Below are positions 44,587-54,800 of a stretch of 64,000 nt of DNA, piece after piece. The DNA is from Bradyrhizobium sp. BTAi1 (lineage in GTDB: Bacteria; Pseudomonadota; Alphaproteobacteria; Rhizobiales; Xanthobacteraceae), in the NCBI RefSeq assembly GCF_000015165.1, contig NC_009485.1:4979501-5043500 (forward strand). The letters run 5' to 3'. The position numbers and the translations under genes are program-made. Under the pieces are notes generated by a model. The model was not told the DNA's origin, ran no database searches, and saw nothing but the letters and a program-made list of their open reading frames with translations. The stretch's first letter is position 1. The number at the start of each line of letters is the position of its first letter.

Positions 44587-47190
44587 TCATGTCGCGGTTC
44601 TGCCAGCGGCCGGCCGGCCCGCCAGGGACGACACGATCGCCTCCGACAATTGCCCGAGCCGGAACGGCTTGGCGAGAAGCTTGGTCGTGGCCCTGAAATC
44701 TTCGGGGACGAGCGAGGGGTCCGCGAAACCGGACATGAAGACAATGGGCAGTTCCGGCCATCTGTGGCGGACCTGGCGCGCGAGGTCGATGCCGGTCACC
44801 CCATCCGGCAGGACGATGTCGGTCAGCAGCAACGCGACCGGCTCCGGCCGCTCCAATTCGGCGATCGCCGCGGCCGCATTGACGACGACGACCGGACTGT
44901 AGCCCATCGACGATAGCATGGTGGAGGCCATCGCGCCGACCAGCGGATTGTCCTCCACCACCAGGATCCGCTCGGCGCGGTCGGGCCGCGGCAGCCGCGT
45001 CGTGCCGGCGCGCGCCTCCCCGCTCGCTCCTGGCCCGGCGCTCGGCAGGTAGAGCGTGACCTGTGTGCCCTGCCCGACCTGGCTCGCGATCACTGCGGTG
45101 CCGCCCGACTGCCGGGCGAAGCCATAGACCATCGACAGCCCAAGTCCGCTGCCCTTGCCGAACTCCTTGGTGGTGAAGAACGGCTCGAAGGCGCGGCGCG
45201 CGATCTCGGGCGGCATCCCGGCGCCCCTGTCGGCCACCGCAATGGTCACGTATTCGCCGGGGCCGATGCGCTCGTCGCCGTCATCGAGCGGCTGATCGAG
45301 CACGGCATTTGCGGTCGTGATCGTCAGTCGTCCCTGGCCGGCCATCGCATCCCGCGCATTCAGCGCCAGATTGAGCAGCGCGTTCTGCAATTGCGTCGGA
45401 TCGATCAGGCACTGCCACAGCATCGGGTCCTGCGCGACCTCGATCTCGATGGTCTCTCCGAGCGTCCGCTGCAGGATCGTCGTCATCGCGCAGACCAGCT
45501 GGTTGACGTCGGTGACCTGCGGCCGCAGCGTCTGCTTACGCGCAAATGCCAGCAGACGGCGATTGAGATCGGCGACCCGCTCCGCCGCTTCGGCGGCGCG
45601 CTCGGCCAGGCTGCGGGCGGAGACCTCGGCCTGAGGCAGCGCATCGAGCAGGAGATCGAGATTGCCGAGCGTCGCCGCGAGCATGTTGTTGGAGTCATGC
45701 GCGATGCCTCCGGCGAGTTGTCCGATCGCCTCCATCTTCTGCGCCTGACGCAACTCGTCCTCGATCCGCTTGCGCTCGGTGATGTCGACCGACAGCACGA
45801 AATAGCCGCGCACCGTGCCATCCTGGCGGCAATCCGGCACCCGGATGGTCTCGCACCAGCGTTCACGGCCGTCGGGAAATGTCGTCTCCTCCTCGCCCCC
45901 CGTGGTTCGGCCGGCCAGCGCGGCCTCGATCTTCGCTCTCGCCTCGTCCAGATGCGAGGGATCGATGAAATCCTCGATCTTGCGGCCGCAGATCGTGTCG
46001 GTGGACGGCGCGGCATACCAGTCGCGTGCGACCCGGTTGGCATAGCGGATGCGGCCATCCTCCAGGACATGGACGATCAAGGCCGGCACGTTTTCCGTGA
46101 CCAGCTGATGCTGCTCCAGATTGTCCCGCAATGCCTGTTCCGACGTGGCGCGCAAACGCCATTGCCGCGCCAGGCCGAAGCCGAACCCCGCGATCAGCAG
46201 ATTGAGCCCGGCCGCGATGACGCTGTAATACAGCGCATTGTTCTTCCAGCCCGCCAGAAACTCGACCGGGTCGCGGGCGATCGTCACCACCAGCGGCATG
46301 CCTGCGACACGCCGGTAGCTGATGCTCCGGGACGTGCCGTCCGTCATGCCGCTTCCTTCGAAGCTTCCGCTTTGCGCCTGTGGCAGATAGTAGGTGAACA
46401 GGCGGTTCGAGCGGACATCGCGCCCGGCAAACTCGTCGGCATTCGGCGTGCGCAGCAGGATCGTGCCGTCGTCACGGTAGAGCGTCACGGTGCCGCGCTG
46501 GCCGACGTTCAGCGACAGGAAGAACTGCCGGAGATTCTCATAGTCGATGGGCACGAAGACGATGCCGCCGAAACGCCCCTCCGGCGTCAGGAATGCGCGG
46601 CTGACTACGAGGACGAGGCTGTTGCGAACGCGGGAGAACACCGGCACGTCGATGAACAGGCCGCGGCCGGGGTCATCCCGCTGGGCCTTGTAGTACGTCC
46701 GATCGGCAAAATTCTGCTCCCGGCCCGGGCCGCCATTCCCGAGGCTGTCGCCCAGCAGCTTTCCATCGGCGTCGAGAACGACGATCGCATTCGCGATCGG
46801 ATATGGCGCGACCCGCTGCTTCAGTTCGTCGATCAGGGCCGGGTTGCCGGCGGTCAGCAGCGCCGGGTTCTTCGCCAGATTATTGATCGTCCCGCTCAAG
46901 AGGACATCGACGCCCTGGATGTTGCGCAACATGTATTCTTCGAGAGCGCGGGCCAGATCGCCATTCGCGGCCTTGATGGTCCGATACGTCTCCCGATAGT
47001 TGACGGAGAGCATGTGCGCGACGAAGGCATCGCACAGAACCGCCAGCACGAGGCCGCTCAGGATGATGATCCGCGGCGTCCAGCGCCGGTTCAAGCCAAG
47101 CCGAGCCTCTGCTCTCGTCAGGGCGCCGGCGAAGCCCTTGTGCCGCGAAGCGGGCTGATCGCCAGCTTGCGCTTTGGTTTGATCCAACAT
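44587..47190 (-). CDS. Membrane hybrid histidine kinase (Cache-PAS-HisKA-HATPase-REC)
   Basis: An 867-residue sensor. The order is TM1 (IIILSGLVLAVLCDAFVAHM, about residue 42), a periplasmic Cache-like sensor (about 65-310), TM2 (LYYSVIAAGLNLLIAGFGFGLA), PAS (about 365-485), HisKA with His498 in GGIAHDSNNML, HATPase with GSGLGLSMVYGFARQSGG, and a receiver with Asp791 in LLTDIVLPDG. The H-box reads HDSNNM where HDFNNL is usual. No separate response regulator is adjacent, so its output is unknown. It converges with the XRE-cupin gene. Confidence 0.92.
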   Translation of the reverse strand: MLDQTKAQAGDQPASRHKGFAGALTRAEARLGLNRRWTPRIIILSGLVLAVLCDAFVAHMLSVNYRETYRTIKAANGDLARALEEYMLRNIQGVDVLLSGTINNLAKNPALLTAGNPALIDELKQRVAPYPIANAIVVLDADGKLLGDSLGNGGPGREQNFADRTYYKAQRDDPGRGLFIDVPVFSRVRNSLVLVVSRAFLTPEGRFGGIVFVPIDYENLRQFFLSLNVGQRGTVTLYRDDGTILLRTPNADEFAGRDVRSNRLFTYYLPQAQSGSFEGSGMTDGTSRSISYRRVAGMPLVVTIARDPVEFLAGWKNNALYYSVIAAGLNLLIAGFGFGLARQWRLRATSEQALRDNLEQHQLVTENVPALIVHVLEDGRIRYANRVARDWYAAPSTDTICGRKIEDFIDPSHLDEARAKIEAALAGRTTGGEEETTFPDGRERWCETIRVPDCRQDGTVRGYFVLSVDITERKRIEDELRQAQKMEAIGQLAGGIAHDSNNMLAATLGNLDLLLDALPQAEVSARSLAERAAEAAERVADLNRRLLAFARKQTLRPQVTDVNQLVCAMTTILQRTLGETIEIEVAQDPMLWQCLIDPTQLQNALLNLALNARDAMAGQGRLTITTANAVLDQPLDDGDERIGPGEYVTIAVADRGAGMPPEIARRAFEPFFTTKEFGKGSGLGLSMVYGFARQSGGTAVIASQVGQGTQVTLYLPSAGPGASGEARAGTTRLPRPDRAERILVVEDNPLVGAMASTMLSSMGYSPVVVVNAAAAIAELERPEPVALLLTDIVLPDGVTGIDLARQVRHRWPELPIVFMSGFADPSLVPEDFRATTKLLAKPFRLGQLSEAIVSSLAGRPAAGRTAT

Positions 47191-47611
47191 GGCGCCAGAA
47201 TTCAGGAGGCCGTCGAGCGGTTCGATGATCGGTTGAATGATGTGCCAGGGTCAGCTGACGGTTCGGAACGATGCGACATCTCGGAGTTGACGCCGCGCAA
47301 CATTTCCCGATCTCGTGGTAGCATGTTTTGTCGCGGGATGTCATCTTTGGCGGCCAAGCGCAGACAGCGGTCCGGCGTGACGCCATCGGCACGTGCCGGA
47401 CGCCTTTCACATGGTCGATGGCCTCAATCCTGGCCCGGAGCGGTCCTGCCTCGTCATTGGCGGTGGAGAGCACGGCTCGCCCCGATTCGGCAATTGCGAA
47501 TGCTGCTCAGCATCAACCTGCTTGCAAGCAACGAAGCTCTATGATCAAGCCTGACGGCGTTCATTCGCGCGCCCGGAGTCCGTCCAACAATTCGCCTCGG
47601 TGAGGTGGCAG
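47191..47611. other. Divergent intergenic region between histidine kinase and LLM monooxygenase (421 bp)
   Basis: No credible gene is seen; short open frames here lack ribosome sites and family-like sequence. It should contain promoters for both flanking genes, but none was confidently recognised. Confidence 0.45.
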
Positions 47612-48592
47612 ATGAGCACGACGCTTCGCATCTTTCCGACCGTCCCGCGCAATCTGCCGCCGCGCGATCATGTCGACCAGCTGCTGCGCCTCGCCCGGTT
47701 CAGCGATGACAGCGGGCTGACAGGCATCCTGCTGTTCGCCGGCAACGACACGGTGGTCGAACCGTGGCCGATGGCGCAGCACATCGTGGCGAACACCCAA
47801 CGCTGCTCGCCGCTGATCGCGGTCAATCCGGCCTACATGCATCCGTTCACCGTCGCGAAATTCGTCTCCTCGCTGGCGCTTCTTCATGGCCGGAAAGTGT
47901 TTCTGAACATGATCACAGGCGCCGCCATGAGCGACCTGCAAAGCCTCGGCGAGACGCTCTCCCACGACGACCGCTATGCGCGGCTCGGCGAATTCGTGCA
48001 TGTCGTCCGGCAGCTTCTGACCAGCGCACGGCCCCTGACGTTCAAAGGGCGGTTCTACGGCGTCGAACATCTGCAGCTGCGTCCGTCTCTGCCGCCCGCA
48101 CTGATGCCGGAGTTCCTGATCGCGGGACAGTCCGATGCCGCGCACCGGGTGGCGCAGGACACCGGCTGCCTGATGATGCAGATGCTGCCGCCCGACCTCG
48201 ATCACGGCATCACCTCCCCCGGCGTGAATCTCGGAATTTTCACGCGGCCAACGCGTGATCAGGCGCGGCACGAGGCGACGCTGCTGTTCCGGGACAATGC
48301 CGACAAGCGCGCTTTGCTCGACTACAGCATGGCGCAGACCGATTCGGTCTGGAAACGGCGCCTCAGGGATTCGGGCGAGACCGGCGACATCCATGACAAC
48401 GGCTATTGGCTGCTGCCTTATCTCACCTTCGAAGCCGACTGCCCCTATCTCGTCGGCAGCTATGACGAGATCGGCGCGCGGCTGCGCCAATTCACCGAGC
48501 AGAATGTGACGACCATGATCCTCGACGTGGTCGCAAGCGACCACGAGCTTGCACACATCCGTAAAGCGCTTGCGTCTTGTGGGGTAATCTGA
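47612..48592 (+). CDS. LLM-class flavin-dependent monooxygenase
   Basis: A 326-residue luciferase-like (alkanesulfonate monooxygenase SsuD type) enzyme that uses reduced flavin and O2. Marks are LARFSDDSGLTGILLFAGND, CSPLIAVNPAYMHPFTVAKFVSSLALLHGRKVFLNMITG and MPEFLIAGQSDAAHRVAQDTG. The ATG at 47612 is chosen over a GTG four codons earlier. It precedes the NRPS gene by 234 bp on the same strand. Members of this family are found as tailoring enzymes in NRPS clusters, but the hairpin between the genes may separate transcripts. Confidence 0.88.
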   Translation: MSTTLRIFPTVPRNLPPRDHVDQLLRLARFSDDSGLTGILLFAGNDTVVEPWPMAQHIVANTQRCSPLIAVNPAYMHPFTVAKFVSSLALLHGRKVFLNMITGAAMSDLQSLGETLSHDDRYARLGEFVHVVRQLLTSARPLTFKGRFYGVEHLQLRPSLPPALMPEFLIAGQSDAAHRVAQDTGCLMMQMLPPDLDHGITSPGVNLGIFTRPTRDQARHEATLLFRDNADKRALLDYSMAQTDSVWKRRLRDSGETGDIHDNGYWLLPYLTFEADCPYLVGSYDEIGARLRQFTEQNVTTMILDVVASDHELAHIRKALASCGVI

Positions 48593-48662
48593 TGGATTGA
48601 GCGCAAGACGAACTCGTCTTCGTCCGCCCATTTCATGTAGCAAGCGTACCCCACAGATTTCG

Positions 48663-48685
48663 AGCGTCCGGGCTGACCGGACGCT
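48663..48685 (+). terminator. Strong hairpin between LLM monooxygenase and NRPS genes
   Basis: AGCGTCCGG-gctga-CCGGACGCT is a perfect 9-bp stem with a 5-base loop, about 70 bases after the monooxygenase stop. Only a short TTCC follows, so it is not a textbook intrinsic terminator. It could terminate or attenuate the upstream transcript. Confidence 0.5.
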
Positions 48686-48794
48686 TCCATCGGGCCCTTC
48701 ATTGTTCGCCCGGACGCGCGCCATGAGCCTCTCCCAATCCTCACGACGGTCTCGGCCCGCGCCATCCTTCACCAAGCGCACGATCAGACGGCGC

Positions 48795-48810
48795 GCAGGC
48801 GAAAGCCTGC
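48795..48810 (+). promoter_or_regulatory. GAAA-tetraloop hairpin in the NRPS leader
   Basis: GCAGGC-GAAA-GCCTGC is a perfect 6-bp stem closed by a GNRA tetraloop, ending 16 bases before the NRPS start codon and next to its weak ribosome site. Such a stable leader stem could influence translation, but chance formation in GC-rich DNA is possible. Confidence 0.35.
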
Positions 48811-48826
48811 ATCACTCGGGACAGAC

Positions 48827-51800
48827 ATGTCGAACGTTCCAGCCACATCATCGGCCGCCACGACGTCCGGCGTGCAGCCGCAGTTCTGTTCACTGGCCGA
48901 TGCCCTCGCCCATTACGGACGGGTCCAACCGGATCGCCTCGCCATTCTGGCGCCCGATCGAATCGCACTGACCTATGGCGGCCTGTGGCAGCGGACGACC
49001 GAGATCATCGCCGAGCTGCGCGGGTTCGGTCTCGGCGCCAGGGATCGCGTGGCCGTGGTGTTGCCGAACGGCGCCGATGCCGCCGTGGCGACGGTCGCCG
49101 TCGCCTGCGGGGCCGTCTGCGTGCCGCTCCATGCGGGTTTTTCGTCGGACGAAGTGCGGCGCGCGCTGAGCGACCTCGAGATCACCGCGCTGCTGACCTG
49201 TCCGGGGATCGAATCGGTCAGCCGCAGCGTGGCCTATGCCATGGCGATCCCGGTCATCGATCTGTCATTCCGCGCCGACGCGGCGATCGGATCCTTCGAT
49301 CTCACCTGCCCGGCGCCGCGGCCGGCCGTAACCTGCGACATGCCGCAACCGTCGGACGACGCCTTCGTGCTCCTGACATCCGGCAGCACGGCGCAGCCGA
49401 AGCTGGTGCCTTTGACACAGGCCGGCATTTGCCACTCGGCCTATAGCGCGGGCGTTGCTCTGGCGCTCGCGCCGCACGACCGGCTGATCAACGTCCAGCC
49501 GCTGGTGCATGCGCACGGTCTGATCTCCGGCCTGCTGACGGCGCTTGCATCGGGATCGAGCGTGGTCTGTCCGCCGGAATTCGACGCCGCGGCGTTCCTG
49601 GATTGGCTGGCGGCGTTCGAGGCCAGCTGGTACACGGCCGTGCCGCCGATCCACCGCGCGTTGATCGCAGCGGCGCACCGGCGCAAGGACGCCGTCAAGA
49701 CCCGCCTGCGGCTGATCCGATCCGCATCCTCTTCGCTGCCCACCAGCGTCCTCGACGAGCTGGAAAGCCTGTTCGGCGTTCCCGTCATCGAGACCTATGG
49801 CATGACCGAAGCCGCAAGCCAGATCGCTGCCAATCCCCTCGAACGGCGCAAGCCCGGCTCGGTCGGCAAGCCCGCCGGCGCCGCCATCGCGATCATGGAT
49901 GACCAGGGCCGCGTGCTCGCGGCCGGGCAACGCGGCGAGGTCGTGCTCCAGGGGCCCGCGATCACCCGCGGCTACTACAAGAACGAGACCGCGACACGCG
50001 CAGCGTTCCGCGACGGCTGGTTCAGGACCGGCGATCTCGGTTACCTCGACTCCGATGGCTATCTCTTCCTGCTCGGCCGCATCAACAAGGCCGACATCAT
50101 CAATCGCGGTGGACAGAAGGTCTCGCCGAGGGAGGTGGAGAATGCCTTGATGCGCCACCCCGACGTGGCCGAAGCGGTGGTGTTTCCGATTCCGCATACG
50201 CGGCTCGGTGAGGACGTCGCCGCCGCGGTTATTGCGAGGCCGCAGCACAAGATCGACATCAAGAAGCTCCGGCGCTTCGCCAGCGAGCGGCTGGCGCGGT
50301 TCAAGGTCCCCGGCCTGATCCGCGTCGTCACGGCTTTCCCGAAAGACGCCGACGGCAGGGTTGTTCGCGGTGAGCTGGCCGGCCAGCTGTCGATCGCGGC
50401 GCCACGCTCGCACATCCATCGCGGCGGACAGCTGGTGCCGGCGCGCTCCGAAACCGAGTGGCAGCTCGCCAGCATGTGGGCCGACCTGCTCGGGCTCAAT
50501 GAAATCGGTGTGAATGAGGACGTCTTTGCGCTCGGCGCGGATTCGCTCACGATCACCCAGCTGATCGCCCGCCTCCGGGCGCGCTATGACGCCGAGATCT
50601 CGTTCAAGGACATTTTCGACGCGCCGACGGTGGCCGCGCTCGCTGAACGTGTCGAGATGCTGCGAGACCATGCGGGTGCGCAGCGCCTGCAGACGGCCAG
50701 CGCTCCGGAGCAGAGCGGCCCCCTGTCGCTCCAGCAGCAGCGCATCCATCTGCTCGCCGCGATCGATCCCGATCCATCCCGATACCACGTGATCTCGGGA
50801 CTCATGCTGACCGGCCCGCTCGACATCGGTGCGCTCGACGCCAGCATCGCGTCGGTCTGCGACCGCCACGAGACGCTGCGTTCGATCTTTCCCGACCAGC
50901 AGGGAGAGGTACGGCAGACGGTAACCCCCCGGCACCCTTCGATCGAGCGGTGCGATCTTCGCGCCGTCCCTCAATCCGGGCAGATGGCGGCCGTCCGGAC
51001 TCACATGCTCGACCTGCTGCGGTCCCCGTTCGAGATCGAGACCACCCCGCCGGTGCACATCCAGCTTCTGCAGCTCGGTGATCAACAGCATGTCCTCCTG
51101 GTCAAGCTGCATCATCTGATCACCGATGGTTGGTCGCACCGGCTGTTCTTCGACGAGCTCGAACGACTCTACAATGGCTATTGCCACGGGAAGCCGTGCC
51201 GCCTCGACGAGCTGCCGCAGCAATATCGGCACTTCGTGCAGTGGCAGCGCGCGTGGCTCGCCACGCCGGCGGCCGAGGCGCAATTGAGCCATTGGCGCCG
51301 CCGGCTGGAGGGCCTGACGGAACTGCCGCTGCGAACCGACCGGCCGCGGCCCGAGCAGTGGACCGGCCGCGGCGCCCGCATCCCGGTTCGTTTGTCGGCA
51401 AAGCTGTCGGAGCGGCTGCGCAGCTTCAGCCGCGCCAACCATGCCAGCCTGTTCATGACACTGCTGGGCACGTTTCAATGCCTGCTCTGCCGCTACACCG
51501 ACCATCATGACATCGCCGTGGGCTCGCTGATCGCCAATCGCAGTCAGCTGGAGATCGAACGGCTGATCGGCATGTTCGCCAACGCGATCGTGCTGCGGAC
51601 CGATCTGACCGGCGATCCGACCTTCCGCGAAGTGCTGAAGCGGGTCCGCGACGTGACGCTGGAGGCCTATCGCCACCAGGAGCTGCCGATCGAGGAGCTC
51701 CTGCGCACGCTGCGTCTGCCGCGCAGGCTGGACCGCAACCCGCTGTTCCGGGTGATGTTCATCCTGCAGAAGGCGGCGAAGCCGCTCGCGCTCGAGAACC

Positions 51801-54800
51801 TGTCGGCGCGCGCCATCGATCCCGACCCGGGCATCGCGCGATCCGACCTGGTGTTGGAGCTGATCGACGATGGCGGAGCGCTGGGCGGCTGGCTCGAATA
51901 TAGCAGCGAGTTGTTCGAAGCGACGACGATCGAGCGGATGGTCGGCCATTTCCGCACCCTGTTGGAGCAGGTCATCGCGGCTCCCGATCTGCCATTCTCG
52001 GAGCTGCCCTTGCTGTCACCGGCGGAGCAACGGCACCTCGTCGAGGGCTGGACCCCCACCTCGGCGACGCCGGCAAACTCAGACGATGTCCTCACGCGCT
52101 TCGCGCGCCAGGTCGAGCGCGCACCTGCAGCTCCGGCCGTCTCCTGCGGCGAGACGAAGCTCAGCTATGCCGGCCTGGCGCAGCGCGCCGAGGCCATTGC
52201 AGGCGGGCTGCAACGCACGCCAATCAGCGACGGCGACATCGTCGTGCTGTTCGCCGAGCGCAGCGTCGACTATGTCGCGGCGCTGATCGCCGTGCAGCAG
52301 ACCGGGGCGGCGTTCCTGCCGCTCGATCCCAGCTTGCCGGCACTCCGGCTGACGAAAATTCTCCGGCACAGCGCCGCGCGGATCGTCCTCGCCACGCAGC
52401 GGAGCGCCGCGGCGCTACGAGCCGCACTCGCTGACCTGCCGCGCACGGCGCAGCCCGACGTGCTGCTGCTGGATGACATCGCGCCCCCGAAGACGACGCG
52501 GGCGGTCCCGGCTTCACCGCGATCGCCCGCCTCGCTCGCCTGCGTCATCTACACGTCAGGCTCCACCGGCGAACCAAAGGGGGCGATGATCGCGCAGCGC
52601 GGCATGGTCAATCATCTCCTGTCCAAGATCGCCGATCTTGGCCTGTCATCCGGCGACGTGGTCGCGCAGACCTCGCCGCAGAGCTTCGTCATCGCAATCT
52701 GGCAATGTCTCGCGCCGCTGATGGTCGGCGCCCAGGTCCATATCATCGGTGATCACGATGTTCAGGACCAGGCGCGGCTGGTGCACGAGATGGCGCGCGA
52801 GGGCACGACGGTGCTGGAGATCGTGCCGAGCCAATTGCGCGCTTTCCTGCAGCCGGCTCCGGATGCCGCCACGACGCGCGCACTCGGCCAGCTGCGCGCA
52901 CTGATCGCGACCGGCGAGAGCCTGGCGCCGGATCTGTGCGAGGACTGGTTCAGGCACTTCCCGCAGGTGCCGCTCATCAATGCCTATGGCGCCACCGAAT
53001 GCTCCGACGACGTGGCGACCCATCGCATGGTCGCGCCACCGTCTGCATCAAGCACGGTGCCGATCGGCCGTCCCATCGCCAATGTACGGCTGCACGTCCT
53101 CGATCGGCACCTGCAGCCTGTGCCGATCGGGATTGCCGGAGAGCTCTATGTCGGCGGCGTCGCCGTCGGGCTCGGCTATCTCAACGATCCCGGCCAGACA
53201 CGCAGCCGCTTCCTGCCTGACCCGTACTCGCCGGACAGCAGCGCGCGCCTGTATCGCACCGGCGACCTGGCACGTTGGCGCGCAGACGGCACGCTGGAAT
53301 GCTTCGGCCGGGTCGATCAGCAGGTGAAGGTCCGTGGCTGCCGGGTTGAGCTCGAAGAGATCGAGCACGCTTTGGCGCAGCATCCGGCCGTGCGAGCCGC
53401 GGCCATCCTGGCGCGCGACACGCGCTATGGCGACACGCAGCTGACCGCCTATATCGTCGCCGCCGACGGCCAGCCGCCAGCGGTCGATGACCTCAACGGC
53501 TTCGCCCGGAGCAGGCTTCCGGCACATATGATTCCAGCCGGCTATGTCATGCTGGATCAGCTGCCGGTGACCGCGCATGGCAAGCTCGACCGCACCGCCC
53601 TGGCGGCGCTGGGATCGCTCCCGGCAACGACAGGCGGTGACCACGTTGCGCCGCGGACCCCGACCGAGCAACTGCTCGCCGGCATCTGGGTCGACGTGCT
53701 CGGATGCGGGGAATGCGGGGTGACCAGCAACTTCTTCGATCTTGGGGGACATTCGCTGCTCGCAGGCCGCGTCCTGGCGCGCGTGGCGAGCACACTCGGC
53801 GTCTCCCTGCCGATCCGAACCTTGTTCGAGGCCAGCACGATCGAAGCGCTGGCGCTACGCGTCGACCAGGCCCGCGCCACGGCCGCACCCCAAACGCTGC
53901 AGGTGCAATGGCGATCCGATCAGCGTACCGTCATCTCGATCCAGCAGGATCAGATCGTCCGTACCGAGCGTGACCTGCCGGGCCTGCCGCAATTCAACCT
54001 GCCTTATGCCTACCGGCTGCGCGGCCCGCTCGACGCCCGGGCGCTCGCAGCCAGCCTCGTGGACGTCATCCGCAGGCACCCGTCCCTGCGCACCAGTTTC
54101 CACTCGGTTGACGCCGCCCCGGAGCCGCAAGTGCTGGACAGCGCGGCGATCACGTCGGTGCTCGAGACCGAGACCATCGCGATCCCCGCGCCTCCGGGAG
54201 ACAAGCGAGCCCGGACGCTCATGCTGAAAAAGGCGGAGCTGCGCATCGCGCAGGAGGCCTGGCGTCCGTTCGACCTCGCGCGCGCCCCGCTGCTGCGGGC
54301 GCGGCTGCTGCGGTTCGGTCCGGACGACCATGTCCTGGTCCTGATCATGCATCATGTGATCGTGGACGGTTGGTCGATGGGTGTCCTGTTCGAGGAGATC
54401 GCCGCGCTCTATGCAGCTCACATCGGCGGTCGCGAGGCATCGCTGCCGACCCCGGTTGTCGCATTCTCCGAATTTGCTGCCTGGCAGGCGAAATGGTGCA
54501 TCAGCGCGGCCGCTGCCCGGCAACTTGCTGATTGGACGCATCGCCTGCGCGGCGCCTCGCCCCTCTTCAACGCGCCCGCCGGCCAGGCCGGAGAGCAGCC
54601 GAGCCCGCGTGTCGCCACTGCAGCGTTTCATCTGCCGCGGCGGTTGATCGACCGGCTGACCAGGCTGAGCCATGGCGACGGCGCAACCATATTCATGGCG
54701 CTGATGGCGGGCTTCAAGGCGATGCTGATGGCCCGCACGGGCCGCGGCGACATCTGCGTCGGCACCACCATGGCCAACCGCTTCGAGCGCTGGACGGAGC

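Noticed and set aside
46880..47473. A possible minus-strand gene overlapping the 5' end of the histidine kinase
   Set aside because: It overlaps the kinase start in another frame, lacks a ribosome site, and its sequence is Arg/Thr-rich and unlike any family.
49265..51949. An 894-codon open frame antisense to the NRPS
   Set aside because: It lies wholly within the NRPS coding region, has shadow-type composition and no recognisable domain.
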